Shown: in pieces, positions 1 to 8,832 of the stretch | Layout of the letters: every line of letters begins with the position of its first letter | How positions within the stretch are numbered: position 1 is the stretch's first letter | Source: Pseudomonas sp. MAG733B | Lineage (GTDB): Bacteria; Pseudomonadota; Gammaproteobacteria; Pseudomonadales; Pseudomonadaceae | Length of the DNA: 64,000 bases | NCBI RefSeq assembly: GCF_036884845.1 | Contig: NZ_CP145732.1 | Coordinates: forward strand, 6,480,501-6,544,500 | Direction of reading: 5' to 3' | Notes under the pieces: model-generated | What the model was told of the DNA's origin: nothing | Database searches by the model: none | The model's input: only the letters and a program-made list of their open reading frames with translations | Position numbers and translations under genes: made by a program

Positions 1-1
1 G

Positions 2-133
2 GCGAAGGTGTCCAAAGCCACAGCGACTCGTCATCTCGCTGAACTGCTGGAAAAAGGCTGCGTGAAACGACTGCCAGGTGGTGGGCGCAGTACCCGGTAT
101 CAGATTAATTATCCCGATAACTCGCCACTGTAG
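2..133 (+). CDS. C-terminal end of a probable Fic/DUF4172-type protein (partial)
   Basis: Only the last 43 codons are inside the window, read in frame from base 2 to a TAG at 131-133. The peptide (starts AKVSKATATRHLAELLEKG) reads as a winged-helix segment: a recognition-helix-like SKATATRHL followed by a wing with GGGRSTRYQI. Such a tail is typical of Fic-family proteins that end in a winged helix, but the catalytic HPFxxGNGR motif would lie upstream and is not visible. Any transcription factor with a similar winged helix is an alternative. The stop codon falls inside the first REP arm that follows. Confidence 0.5.
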   Translation, partial: AKVSKATATRHLAELLEKGCVKRLPGGGRSTRYQINYPDNSPL

Positions 134-213
134 GCGCTGCCGAAGGCTGCGATCCTTTGATCTGCTTCCTTGAAACAAAGATCAAAAGATCGCAGCCTTC
201 GGCAGCTCCTACA
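129..213. repeat. REP pair 1 (inverted)
   Basis: Two inverted arms, left TGTAGGCGCTGCCGAAGG and right ending in GCAGCTCCTACA, each with the inner core GGCTGCGATC, face each other across a short centre. The left arm begins in the last codons of the preceding gene. Same class as the repeat at 17762-17843. Confidence 0.85.
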
Positions 214-298
214 GGAGTGTGCGTCGCCGGTGAGTTTGCCCATAAACCCCCTATCTGCTAGTGTCGCGCCGGTTTAACGTCAACCGGAAATCGCCGCC

Positions 299-541
299 AT
301 GGCCCGCAAAAAAGCTGCACTGGATTTCGAACAGTCCCTCGCCGACCTGCAAACACTGGTCGAGCGTCTGGAGAACGGTGAATTGTCGCTGGAAGACTCG
401 CTGACCGCTTTCGAGCAGGGCATCGGCCTGACCCGCGATTGCCAGGCGGCGCTGGCCCAGGCCGAGCAAAAGGTTCAGGTGCTGCTCGAGCGTGATGGCG
501 AGTTGGCCGAGGAACCCTTCGACGCGGACCAGCCAGAATGA
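299..541 (+). CDS. xseB: Exodeoxyribonuclease VII small subunit
   Basis: An 80-residue protein matching the usual size of XseB. It begins [18 protein letters not shown] and carries the family pattern [22 protein letters not shown] near residues 22-40, a helical hairpin that binds the large nuclease subunit XseA. Together they degrade single-stranded DNA in both directions. It overlaps the start of ispA by 4 bp (ATGA), so the two are translationally coupled. xseB-ispA-dxs is the standard gamma-proteobacterial order. xseA is not in the window. Confidence 0.95.
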   Translation: MARKKAALDFEQSLADLQTLVERLENGELSLEDSLTAFEQGIGLTRDCQAALAQAEQKVQVLLERDGELAEEPFDADQPE

Positions 542-1425
542 TTGCAGCGTATTCGGCGACCAGCCAGGCCCGGGTCAACGCGGCCCTGGACACCTTGTTC
601 ACCGCACCGAGCCCCGAGCTGGCGCGCCTGTACGAAGCCATGCGCTACAGCGTGATGAACGGCGGCAAGCGCGTGCGTCCATTGCTGGCCTACGCCGCGT
701 GCGAAGCGCTGGGTGGCAAGGCCGAACAAGCCAACGGCGCGGCCTGTGCGGTGGAGTTGATCCACGCTTACTCGCTGGTGCACGACGATTTGCCGGCCAT
801 GGACGATGACGACCTGCGTCGCGGCCAGCCGACCACCCACAAGAAATTCGATGAAGCCTGCGCGATCCTCGCCGGCGACGGTTTGCAGAGCCTGGCGTTC
901 AGCGCCCTGCTCGACCCGCGCCTGAGCAATGCAGACGCGGAGATTCGCCTGCAAATGGTCAGCGCATTGGCGCAGGCCGCAGGCCCGGCGGGCATGGTCG
1001 GCGGTCAAGCCATCGACCTCGGCTCGGTCGGTCTGAAACTCGATCAGAAAGCCCTCGAATACATGCACCGGCACAAGACCGGTGCGTTGATCGAAGTCAG
1101 CGTCAAGCTCGGCGCCCTGGGCAGCGGCCGTGCCGAAAAAGATGAACTGAAATCCCTGCAGACTTATGCACAGGCCATCGGGCTGGCGTTTCAGGTCCAG
1201 GACGACATTCTCGACGTTGAAAGCGATACCGAAACCCTTGGCAAACGCCAGGGCGCCGACATTGCCCGCGACAAGCCAACCTACCCGGCGCTGCTCGGCC
1301 TCGACGCGGCCAAGGCCTATGCGCTGGAGCTGCGCGATCTGGCCCTGCACGCGCTGCGACCGTTTGACGCGGCCGCCGAGCCTTTGCGCGATCTGGCCCG
1401 GTATATCGTCGAGCGCCGCAGCTGA
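538..1425 (+). CDS. ispA: (2E,6E)-farnesyl diphosphate synthase
   Basis: A 295-residue short-chain prenyl transferase that condenses IPP with DMAPP and GPP to make farnesyl diphosphate, precursor of ubiquinone and undecaprenyl phosphate. The first aspartate-rich motif is [11 protein letters not shown] at residues 82-92, the second QDDILD at 221-226. The substrate-binding GGKRVRP lies at 42-48. The start overlaps the xseB stop. Length is normal and no residue expected for catalysis is missing. It feeds on the product chain begun by dxs just downstream. Confidence 0.96.
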   Translation: MIAAYSATSQARVNAALDTLFTAPSPELARLYEAMRYSVMNGGKRVRPLLAYAACEALGGKAEQANGAACAVELIHAYSLVHDDLPAMDDDDLRRGQPTTHKKFDEACAILAGDGLQSLAFSALLDPRLSNADAEIRLQMVSALAQAAGPAGMVGGQAIDLGSVGLKLDQKALEYMHRHKTGALIEVSVKLGALGSGRAEKDELKSLQTYAQAIGLAFQVQDDILDVESDTETLGKRQGADIARDKPTYPALLGLDAAKAYALELRDLALHALRPFDAAAEPLRDLARYIVERRS

Positions 1426-1516
1426 AGGCGTATCCGCCAAAAAAGACCAACGCGTGGGCACGGGCCGATGCATCAGGTAAACTGCCGCATCTTTTATACC
1501 TATAACGATTCGCCTG

Positions 1517-3415
1517 ATGCCCACGACGTTTCATGAGATTCCCCGCAAGCGCCCAACCACGCCCCTGCTCGACCGCGCGAATACGCCGGACGGCCTGCGC
1601 CGGTTAGGCGAAGCCGAGCTGGAAACCCTGGCCGATGAGTTGCGCCTGGAATTGCTCTACACGGTCGGCCAGACCGGTGGGCATTTCGGTGCCGGCCTGG
1701 GCGTGATCGAGCTGACCATCGCGTTGCATTACGTTTTCGACACCCCGGACGACCGGCTGGTGTGGGACGTGGGTCATCAGGCTTATCCGCACAAGATCCT
1801 CACCGGTCGACGCGAGCGCATGGGCACCCTGCGCCAGAAGGACGGCATTGCCGCTTTCCCGCGTCGCTCCGAGAGCGAGTACGACACCTTTGGCGTCGGC
1901 CACTCCAGCACCTCGATCAGTGCAGCGCTGGGCATGGCGATTGCCGCCCGCCTGCAAAACAGTGATCGCAAGGCCATCGCCGTGATCGGCGACGGTGCCC
2001 TGACGGCGGGCATGGCGTTCGAAGCGTTGAACCACGCGCCGGAAGTGGACGCCAACATGCTGGTGATCCTCAACGACAACGACATGTCGATCTCGCGTAA
2101 CGTCGGCGGATTGTCGAACTATCTGGCGAAGATTCTTTCCAGCCGCACCTACGCCAGCATGCGCGAAGGCAGCAAGAAAGTGCTGTCGCGCCTGCCCGGT
2201 GCCTGGGAAATCGCTCGTCGAACCGAAGAATACGCAAAAGGCATGCTAGTCCCCGGCACGCTGTTCGAAGAGCTGGGCTGGAACTACATCGGCCCGATCG
2301 ATGGCCACGACCTGCCAACCCTGATCGCCACCCTGCGCAACATGCGCGATCTGAAAGGCCCGCAGTTCCTGCACATCGTCACCAAAAAAGGCAAAGGCTT
2401 CGCCCCGGCGGAGGTCGACCCGATCGGTTACCACGCCATCACCAAACTGGAACCACTGGACGCCCCGGCCGCTGCACCGAAAAAGGCCAGCGGGCCGAAG
2501 TATTCCGGTGTGTTCGGCGAATGGCTGTGCGACATGGCGGCTGCCGACCCGCGCTTGGTGGGGATTACCCCGGCGATGAAAGAAGGCTCGGACCTGGTGG
2601 CTTTCAGCGAGCGTTTCCCGCTGCGCTACTTCGACGTGGCGATTGCGGAGCAGCACGCAGTGACCCTCGCGGCCGGCATGGCTTGCGAAGGCGCCAAACC
2701 GGTGGTGGCGATCTATTCGACGTTCCTGCAACGCGGCTACGACCAGTTGGTGCATGACGTCGCGGTGCAGAACCTCGACGTGCTGTTTGCCATCGACCGC
2801 GCCGGTCTTGTTGGCGAAGATGGTCCGACCCACGCGGGCAGCTTTGATCTGTCGTTCCTGCGGTGCATCCCCGGCATGCTGGTGATGACCCCGAGCGACG
2901 AAAACGAGCTGCGCAAAATGCTCACCACCGGGCACCTGTACGAAGGCCCGGCGGCAGTGCGTTACCCACGCGGCAATGGCCCGAACGCGACCATCGAGAA
3001 AGACCTCGAACCGATCGAAATCGGTAAAGGCGTGGTCCGCCGTCAGGGCAGCAAAGTCGCCCTGCTGGTGTTCGGCGTGCAACTGGCCGAGGCGCTGAAA
3101 GTCGCCGAGAAGCTGGATGCGACCGTGGTCGACATGCGCTTCGTCAAACCACTGGATGAAGAACTCGTCCGCCAGATCGCCGCCAGCCATGAGCTGTTGG
3201 TGACGGTCGAAGAGAACGCGATCATGGGCGGTGCTGGTGGCGCAGTCAGCGAATTCCTCGCTCGCGAGAACATCCTCAAGTCGGTGCTGCACCTTGGCTT
3301 GCCGGACATCTACGTCGAACACGCCAAGCCTGCGCAGATGCTGGCTGAGTGCGGGCTGGATGAGGCCGGCATCGAGTCCTCGATCCGCGAACGTTTGCAA
3401 CTGCTCACCCGCTAA
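1517..3415 (+). CDS. dxs: 1-deoxy-D-xylulose-5-phosphate synthase
   Basis: A 632-residue thiamine-diphosphate enzyme that joins pyruvate and glyceraldehyde 3-phosphate in the first step of the MEP isoprenoid pathway. Visible signatures are the N-terminal [14 protein letters not shown], the TPP/Mg motif [15 protein letters not shown] around residues 157-171, and the central transketolase-like [14 protein letters not shown] containing the catalytic glutamate. The C-terminal transketolase domain is complete. It lies 91 bp after ispA on the same strand, so it could be co-transcribed or have its own promoter in that gap. A REP pair follows. Confidence 0.97.
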   Translation: MPTTFHEIPRKRPTTPLLDRANTPDGLRRLGEAELETLADELRLELLYTVGQTGGHFGAGLGVIELTIALHYVFDTPDDRLVWDVGHQAYPHKILTGRRERMGTLRQKDGIAAFPRRSESEYDTFGVGHSSTSISAALGMAIAARLQNSDRKAIAVIGDGALTAGMAFEALNHAPEVDANMLVILNDNDMSISRNVGGLSNYLAKILSSRTYASMREGSKKVLSRLPGAWEIARRTEEYAKGMLVPGTLFEELGWNYIGPIDGHDLPTLIATLRNMRDLKGPQFLHIVTKKGKGFAPAEVDPIGYHAITKLEPLDAPAAAPKKASGPKYSGVFGEWLCDMAAADPRLVGITPAMKEGSDLVAFSERFPLRYFDVAIAEQHAVTLAAGMACEGAKPVVAIYSTFLQRGYDQLVHDVAVQNLDVLFAIDRAGLVGEDGPTHAGSFDLSFLRCIPGMLVMTPSDENELRKMLTTGHLYEGPAAVRYPRGNGPNATIEKDLEPIEIGKGVVRRQGSKVALLVFGVQLAEALKVAEKLDATVVDMRFVKPLDEELVRQIAASHELLVTVEENAIMGGAGGAVSEFLARENILKSVLHLGLPDIYVEHAKPAQMLAECGLDEAGIESSIRERLQLLTR

Positions 3416-3426
3416 ACGCAATTCCC

Positions 3427-3516
3427 TGTGGGAGCGGGCTTGCTCGCGAATGCGGTGTATCAGTCAAAATTTTTATCGACTAATACACCGCATTCGCGAG
3501 CAAGCCCGCTCCCACA
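3427..3516. repeat. REP pair 2 (inverted)
   Basis: Arms TGTGGGAGCGGGCTTGCTCG and its exact complement face each other around an AT-rich centre that can itself pair (GCGGTGTAT with ATACACCGC). It fills the dxs-btuB gap. The same family recurs at 37829-37918. Confidence 0.9.
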
Positions 3517-3555
3517 TTTGATTGTGTGTACACCAAAAGCACCAACGGACTGCCG

Positions 3556-5439
3556 ATGAAACTCTCCCCCTTCGCCCTGACGCTGACCCTGCTGCCAGCC
3601 GGGCAACTGCTGGCCGACACCTTCGAACGCGATCAAGCCCTGAAACTGCCCGACGTGCTGATCAGCGCCAACCGCCAGGTCGAAGCGCGCAACGACAGCA
3701 GCGCCGCCAATACCGTGTTCACCCGCGAAGACATCGACCGTCTGCAACCGAACAGCGTCACTGATTTGCTGCGTCGCGTACCGGGTGTGCAAGTGGCGCA
3801 AACCGGCGGGCGTGGCAGTCTGCCGGGGGTTTACATTCGCGGCACACAATCGGCGCAAAGCCTGGTGCTGGTGGACGGCCAGCGCATCGGCAACGCGACC
3901 TCCGGCGACAGCAACCTGCAACACATCAACATCGAACAGGTCGAGCGCGTGGAAGTGCTGCGTGGCTCCCGCTCGGTGATTTATGGCAGCGACGCGATTG
4001 GCGGGGTGATCCAGATTTTCACCCGACGCGGCAGCGAGCCGGGGTTGCGCCCGCAAATGCATGTCGGATTTGGCAGTAACCAGACCTGGGAACGCAGCCT
4101 CGGCTTGTCCGGTGGCGATGAGCAAACCCGCTTCAACCTCGGCGCCAGTCTCGATGAAACCGCCGGGATCAATCGTACCCACGAGTCGTATCCCAGCGAC
4201 GGCGATCACGACGCGTACCGCAATAAATCGTTCAGCCTGAGCCTCAGCCATGCCCTGAGCGATGACATCGAAATCGGCGCCAACGTGCTGGATAACCGCG
4301 GCAAAAGTGAATACGACAACCCCTTCGGCCGCTTCGATCTGACTACCTTCGAGTCAGTCCAGGAGCAGCCCTACAACGAATTCGATGTAAGCAGCGTCAG
4401 CAGCTACGTCGACGCGCGGGTCAACGATCTGTGGAAAACCCGCATCGAGTTCGGCCACAGCGAAAACCGCGAGAAGACCTTCGACAAGCTCAGCGATGAG
4501 CGCAGCGTGTTCAACACCTATCGCGACTCGGTGAACTGGCAGAACGACCTGACACTCAACGAGCGCAACAGCCTGATCCTCGGCGGCGACTGGTATGAAG
4601 ACCGGGTCAACAGCAGCACCGCGTTCGACGAAGACAGTCGCTGGAACCGTGCGGCGTTCATCCAGCATCGTTATCAGGCGGACAGCTTCTCCACAGAGCT
4701 GGGCTTGCGCCACGACGACAACCAGCAGTTCGGCAGTCAAAACACTTGGAGCGGCACCTTCACCCTGCCGTTGAATCCAGACAACGACGTGCTGCTGACC
4801 TACAGCGAAGGCTTTCGCGCACCGACGTTCAACGACCTGTACTACCCGGACTTCAGCAACCCTGACCTGAAGCCGGAAACCTCGAAAAGCTACGAGCTGC
4901 AATGGCGCAGCCAGTTGACCGAAAGCAGTCGACTCGAAGCCTCGCTGTACCGCACGGACCTGGAAGACGCGATCATCTTCGGCAGCAACTCACGCCCGGA
5001 GAACGTGGCCTCGGCTCGGATCAATGGCTTTGAAGCGGCGTTGAAACAGGAACTGTTCGGCTGGCAGAGCAACCTCGGCGTGGCGATCATCGACCCGCGG
5101 GATCGCGAGACCGGCCATACGCTGGCCCGTCGCGCACGCCGCACCTTGAGCCTGGACCTCGACCGCCAGTTCGACCGCCTGGGCCTCGGCGCCAGTTGGC
5201 AAGCGGTCAGCAGCAGCTATGACGACCTGAACAATCAACAGCCGTTGGGTGGTTATGCGCTGCTGGGATTGCGCAGCAGTTGGGCGCTCAATCGCGAGAT
5301 CAGGCTGGAGCTGAAGGTGGATAACCTGCTGGACAAGGGTTATAGCCGGGCGCTGTACAGCCATGAAGGCAGTCAGTATGGGTATCGCGAGGAAGGTCGG
5401 GCGTGGATGTTTGGGGTGACGTGGACGCCAGAGATCTGA
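3556..5439 (+). CDS. TonB-dependent outer-membrane receptor, BtuB-like (probable cobalamin)
   Basis: About 627 residues from the chosen ATG, which opens a clear signal peptide (MKLSPFALTLTLLPAGQLLA). A GTG ten codons upstream would spoil that signal. After it come a TonB-box-like stretch (LPDVLISANR), the plug domain with DLLRRVPGVQV and VYIRGTQSAQSLVLVDGQRIG, then GGVIQIFTRRG at the plug-barrel junction and a 22-strand-type barrel. The barrel start resembles BtuB. The convergent neighbour is a BtuF-like protein, which supports vitamin B12 as substrate, although haem or another siderophore cannot be excluded. No cobalamin riboswitch is visible in the short REP-filled leader. Confidence 0.82.
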   Translation: MKLSPFALTLTLLPAGQLLADTFERDQALKLPDVLISANRQVEARNDSSAANTVFTREDIDRLQPNSVTDLLRRVPGVQVAQTGGRGSLPGVYIRGTQSAQSLVLVDGQRIGNATSGDSNLQHINIEQVERVEVLRGSRSVIYGSDAIGGVIQIFTRRGSEPGLRPQMHVGFGSNQTWERSLGLSGGDEQTRFNLGASLDETAGINRTHESYPSDGDHDAYRNKSFSLSLSHALSDDIEIGANVLDNRGKSEYDNPFGRFDLTTFESVQEQPYNEFDVSSVSSYVDARVNDLWKTRIEFGHSENREKTFDKLSDERSVFNTYRDSVNWQNDLTLNERNSLILGGDWYEDRVNSSTAFDEDSRWNRAAFIQHRYQADSFSTELGLRHDDNQQFGSQNTWSGTFTLPLNPDNDVLLTYSEGFRAPTFNDLYYPDFSNPDLKPETSKSYELQWRSQLTESSRLEASLYRTDLEDAIIFGSNSRPENVASARINGFEAALKQELFGWQSNLGVAIIDPRDRETGHTLARRARRTLSLDLDRQFDRLGLGASWQAVSSSYDDLNNQQPLGGYALLGLRSSWALNREIRLELKVDNLLDKGYSRALYSHEGSQYGYREEGRAWMFGVTWTPEI

Positions 5440-5468
5440 TTTGATTTTTTCGGCGCTTGTAATGGCCT

Positions 5469-5560
5469 CATCGCGAGCAAGCTTTGCTCCTACAGATTTG
5501 CGTGAACAGAACTTCGAGCACGACACAAAACCTGTAGGAGCAAGGCTTGCCCGCGATGAA
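5469..5560. repeat. REP pair 3 (inverted)
   Basis: Arms CATCGCGAGCAAGCTTTGCT and TGTAGGAGCAAGGCTTGCCC...GCGATG face each other between two convergent genes, the TonB receptor and the cobalamin-binding protein. The two arms differ at a few bases, so the hairpin is imperfect. Confidence 0.88.
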
Positions 5561-5572
5561 AGCACCTCGGTC

Positions 5573-6373
5573 TCAGCGATCGGGCGCAATCAATCGGCAC
5601 AATTTAGCGGTCGCTTCGACCATCTGCCCACTAGGCCGCTCCAGGCCTTTATCCGTCACCAAAAGCAATCGCCCCTGCCTCACCGCAGCAACCTGCGGCC
5701 AGGCTTTCCACGCATCGAGCTGTGCCTGATCGCTGGCCAGAATCACCTCGGGATTACGCTGCAACACCGCTTCCACGCTCACTTGCGGAGCCGGCAGCGT
5801 CAGGTCGGCAAATACGTTGCGGGTACCGCAGACTTCCAGCGCATCACTGATGATCTGCCCTCCGCCAACGGTGTACAACGGACGATCCCAGACTTGGTAG
5901 AACACTCGCAACGGCTCGTCCCGTCGATAGCGCTGACTCAGTTCGGCCAGCCGTCGGCGCAACTCAGTGGCCAATGAAACTCCGCGTTCAGGCCGCCCAA
6001 GCTGCACGGCAATCCCCTCGATCTGTGCGGTGAGCTGTTCGAAATTGTGCGGTTCGGCGACGTAGGTCGGGATGTTCAAGCGTTTGAGTTGCTCTCGCTG
6101 GGCCGGGCCGACACTGCCGGGCCAGAGCAGTAGAAAATCGGGCTTGAGGCTGAGCAGGCGCTCCATGTCCAACTGACCGTAGCGGCCAACGGAAGGCAAG
6201 TTGTTGAGTTCGGCAGGACGCTCACCGGCATCCAGCACGCCCACCAAAAGATCGGCTGAATCCAGCTCAACGACGATTTCAGACAAAGATGGTGCGAGGC
6301 TGATCACTCGTGGGGCGGCCAACAACGGGCCACCGATGACCAGCAGCAGAACCGCCAGCCAGAGTTGGCGCAT
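5573..6373 (-). CDS. Periplasmic cobalamin-binding protein, BtuF-like
   Basis: A 266-residue protein read from the ATG at 6373, which gives a signal peptide ([19 protein letters not shown]). An open frame continues upstream but codes in an implausible composition. The mature part has the class III substrate-binding fold seen in BtuF: APRVISLAPSLSEIVVEL, VGVLDAGERPAELNNLPSVG, YGQLDMERLLSLKPDFLLLW, and a long linking helix. It would deliver B12 to an inner-membrane ABC permease. BtuCD are not nearby. Its start overlaps the stop of the upstream membrane protein by one base (TGATG), so it ends a ribA-membrane protein-btuF operon. Confidence 0.8.
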   Translation of the reverse strand: MRQLWLAVLLLVIGGPLLAAPRVISLAPSLSEIVVELDSADLLVGVLDAGERPAELNNLPSVGRYGQLDMERLLSLKPDFLLLWPGSVGPAQREQLKRLNIPTYVAEPHNFEQLTAQIEGIAVQLGRPERGVSLATELRRRLAELSQRYRRDEPLRVFYQVWDRPLYTVGGGQIISDALEVCGTRNVFADLTLPAPQVSVEAVLQRNPEVILASDQAQLDAWKAWPQVAAVRQGRLLLVTDKGLERPSGQMVEATAKLCRLIAPDR

Positions 6374-6792
6374 CAACCGAGTTGACGCGGAATACGGTAG
6401 AGGTAGAACAGCACCGTGGTCGACAGCGCCAACAGCATCAGTGGCACCGCTTCGAGGCCGACAAACACGGCCAGCGCACCGATCCACGCCGGCAGGCCGG
6501 CAGCTAGAAACGCCTTGCGGCGCTTGGCTGCCAGGCTGATCCAGGCGGCGGGTTCTTCAGGGGTATCGAGGGCTTTCTGGGTGGCGATCAACGCGTGTTT
6601 GTAGCTGCCAAAGAATTTCAGGCTGACAAACATCGAGGCCACGCCGGCGATGAACAACGGCATCGCCAGCACCGGCAGGACTGCGTCGCTCTCGCCGAAC
6701 ACGCCGTTGATCACGAACAACGGCAGCAGGGCCAGTGCAAAGTACTGCCACCAGTTGACGGACAGTCGCCGCCGCACCTGACCGCGGGTCAC
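6373..6792 (-). CDS. Small conserved inner-membrane protein, function unknown
   Basis: A 139-residue protein with four probable membrane segments: [55 protein letters not shown] and [18 protein letters not shown] short soluble part with a [12 protein letters not shown] stretch lies between the second and third. I do not recognise a named family. It overlaps ribA by 4 bp at its start and btuF by 1 bp at its end, so it is certainly co-transcribed with them. No catalytic motif is visible. A role as a transport accessory is a guess from context only. Confidence 0.75.
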   Translation of the reverse strand: MTRGQVRRRLSVNWWQYFALALLPLFVINGVFGESDAVLPVLAMPLFIAGVASMFVSLKFFGSYKHALIATQKALDTPEEPAAWISLAAKRRKAFLAAGLPAWIGALAVFVGLEAVPLMLLALSTTVLFYLYRIPRQLG

Positions 6793-7406
6793 GCCCGGCC
6801 TACCTCGCCCTGATGTTCGTTGCCCATCATGTGGTCGAGTTTGCTGGCCTTGGTCGCCAGGTAGAGTTTGTTGTGCGGGTTGTGGCCAGTGTGCAACGGC
6901 ACGCGCTCAGCGACCACGATGCCCATGTCGGTCAAGGCTTTGACCTTGCGTGGGTTATTGGTCATCAGGCGCAGGGATTTCACGCCCAGGTGCTCCAGCA
7001 TCGGCAGGCACATGGCGTAGTCACGCTGGTCGGCGGCAAAGCCCAGACGCTCGTTGGCTTCAACGGTGTCGGCACCGCCATCCTGCAGTTCATAGGCGCG
7101 GATCTTGTTCAGCAAGCCAATGCCACGGCCTTCCTGACGCAAGTACAGCAACACGCCACGGCCTTCACGGGCGATGGCCTGCAACGCAGCCTCCAGTTGC
7201 GAGCCGCAGTCGCAACGCTGGCTGAACAAGGCATCGCCCGTCAGACATTCGGAGTGCAACCGGCCGAGTACCGGGGCACCGCCGGCGATCTCACCCAGGC
7301 TCAGCACAACGTGCTCGCGGCCGGTGGCTTCGTCGAGAAAGCCGTGCATGGTGAATTGCGCAAAAGGCGTTGGCAGCTTGGAAGCGGCGACAAAAACGAC
7401 AGGCAC
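6789..7406 (-). CDS. ribA: GTP cyclohydrolase II
   Basis: A 205-residue enzyme that opens GTP to 2,5-diamino-6-ribosylamino-pyrimidinone phosphate, the first riboflavin step. The zinc cysteines are C54, C65 and C67 ([20 protein letters not shown]), and the GTP-contact motif QEGRGIGL is at residues 91-98. Length is normal for a stand-alone RibA. This is the only intact GCH II in the window: the C-terminal half of ribBA at 11033-12124 lacks these motifs. It leads a minus-strand operon with the membrane protein and BtuF-like gene. Confidence 0.96.
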   Translation of the reverse strand: MPVVFVAASKLPTPFAQFTMHGFLDEATGREHVVLSLGEIAGGAPVLGRLHSECLTGDALFSQRCDCGSQLEAALQAIAREGRGVLLYLRQEGRGIGLLNKIRAYELQDGGADTVEANERLGFAADQRDYAMCLPMLEHLGVKSLRLMTNNPRKVKALTDMGIVVAERVPLHTGHNPHNKLYLATKASKLDHMMGNEHQGEVGRA

Positions 7407-7492
7407 CGGTGTGCTCCTGATCTAAAAGTCTGAAGATTCGCAGAGCCGGCATTGTAACAGCAGGTTCCAGACGACGCTTAGGCTGAATTATC

Positions 7493-7567
7493 GGCGATAA
7501 CTATCAAAAAGTTTGATATCGCCCCCCACAATACCCTCCTTGTGGGACTCAGCCATGGGTATTGTGG
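7493..7567 (-). repeat. Two adjacent inverted repeats between the binding-protein gene and ribA
   Basis: First arms CCACAATACCC at 7526-7536 and GGGTATTGTGG at 7557-7567, perfectly complementary, with the right arm abutting the binding-protein stop codon. Second, GGCGAT (7493-7498) ... ATCGCC (7518-7523) enclosing ATCAAA/TTTGAT. On the minus strand these follow the upstream gene and precede ribA, so they could be a terminator-like structure or an operator. Neither has a clean U-tract and neither resembles the FMN aptamer. Confidence 0.55.
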
Positions 7568-8305
7568 TCAGTTCTCTTCAAACGGATACGGCTGTTTCCA
7601 GCGTTCGAAGATCGGCTTCAATTCGCCGCTTTTCACCAGCACCTCCATGCGCTGATCGAACAACGCCATCAGCGTGCGGGCCGAGTCGGTCTTGGCGAAA
7701 CACAGATACAGCGGCAATTCGGCGATATGGGTACGGCGGAACTGCGACGGATCCTTCGCCCGGTTGAGGACGTAATCGACTTCAGTCAGTGCGTCGATGT
7801 AAAAATCGGCACGATTTTGAGTCAGCATCGAGACAATGCCCGTACGCCGCAACACTTCGTTATAGCGGCGTACGTTGGGCAAGTAATCCTGGTAGTCGTA
7901 GCCACGCACCCATGCCAGTCGGTAGTTACCCAGGGTTTCCAGGGTCGGCACCGGACTGCTGGCCAGCCCCAGGGCATAGATGTGATCGGTGTCGAAGTTC
8001 CAGCGTGGGTACAGCAGCGATTGCGATTCATCACGATAGGAGCCGACACAAGCGTCGACTTCACCGCGCTCGGCCAGGCCCATCGAGCGCACGTAAGGTT
8101 CGGTGCGAATATCGAGCTTGACGCCTGCGGGCTCAAAGACCTTGCGCAGCACGTCCCAGCCGAGCCCGTGTCCGTCGGCGGCGGTGTAGTCTTCCCAATC
8201 TTCGCTGGCCAAATGAATCACCGATGGCGCCGTCCCGACCTCACCCGCCTGGACGAATGAGCAAAACAAGGCGAACACCATCACCATCAACCCGCGTAGA
8301 GCCAT
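7568..8305 (-). CDS. Periplasmic amino-acid-type solute-binding protein (SBP_bac_3 family)
   Basis: 245 residues from the ATG at 8305, which is preceded by a GGGAG-type ribosome site. A GTG five codons upstream lies inside that site. The signal peptide is MALRGLMVMVFALFCSFVQA. The mature sequence has the family pattern for two-lobed binding proteins (IHLASEDWEDYTAADGHGLGWDVLRKVFEPAG, YVRSMGLAERGEVDACVGSY, and DFYIDALTEVDYVL). No permease or ATPase gene adjoins it, so it may be an orphan binding protein or a sensor-type one. Substrate unknown. Confidence 0.8.
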   Translation of the reverse strand: MALRGLMVMVFALFCSFVQAGEVGTAPSVIHLASEDWEDYTAADGHGLGWDVLRKVFEPAGVKLDIRTEPYVRSMGLAERGEVDACVGSYRDESQSLLYPRWNFDTDHIYALGLASSPVPTLETLGNYRLAWVRGYDYQDYLPNVRRYNEVLRRTGIVSMLTQNRADFYIDALTEVDYVLNRAKDPSQFRRTHIAELPLYLCFAKTDSARTLMALFDQRMEVLVKSGELKPIFERWKQPYPFEEN

Positions 8306-8328
8306 CCCTAGTTCTCCCACTTAACCCC

Positions 8329-8832
8329 TCAGGCGAAAATCCACACCAGTCCCTGCATCGCCAGCCACGCAAACACCCCGGCCAAAACGTCATCGAGCAT
8401 GATCCCGACGCCGCCGTGTACATGCCGATCAATCCAGCGAATCGGCCATGGCTTGAGAATATCGAAGAACCGGAACATCAAGAACCCCGCCAGCAACCAC
8501 TGCCAACCTTCCGGCACCAGCCACAGGGTAATCCACATCCCGACCATTTCGTCCCAGACGATGCCTTCGTGGTCGTGCACGCGTAAATCATCGGCCACCT
8601 TGCCGCACAGCCAGAAGCCGAACAGCATGGTGATGCCCAGCATCAGCCAGTAGCCCCAATCGGGCAACATTTGCCACAACGGAATAAAGGGTAGCGCAAC
8701 TAACGACCCCCAGGTGCCCGGTGCCTTTGGCAAGGTGCCCGAGCCGAAGCCGAACGCCAGGAAATGCCATGGATTGCGCCAGACCGATGGCGGTACGAAT
8801 TCCGCCGGGACCTGTTTGGGATGATCTGTCAC
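8329..8832 (-). CDS. pgpA: Phosphatidylglycerophosphatase A
   Basis: 167 residues starting at a GTG (8830-8832) that overlaps the thiL stop in the arrangement GTGA. An upstream extension of the frame would be inside thiL and has no PgpA similarity. PgpA removes the terminal phosphate of phosphatidylglycerol phosphate in the inner membrane. Visible family motifs are FGFGSGTLPKAPGTWGSL, WDEMVGMWITLW and IMLDDVLAGV, with several hydrophobic helices. Last gene of the ribH-nusB-thiL-pgpA operon. Confidence 0.93.
   Translation of the reverse strand: MTDHPKQVPAEFVPPSVWRNPWHFLAFGFGSGTLPKAPGTWGSLVALPFIPLWQMLPDWGYWLMLGITMLFGFWLCGKVADDLRVHDHEGIVWDEMVGMWITLWLVPEGWQWLLAGFLMFRFFDILKPWPIRWIDRHVHGGVGIMLDDVLAGVFAWLAMQGLVWIFA

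Noticed and set aside
475..1524. Minus-strand frame opposite ispA
   Set aside because: Antisense shadow, no family pattern; ispA shows both aspartate-rich motifs.
3416..3555. Cobalamin riboswitch before the TonB receptor
   Set aside because: The gap is filled by a REP pair; too short for the B12 aptamer.
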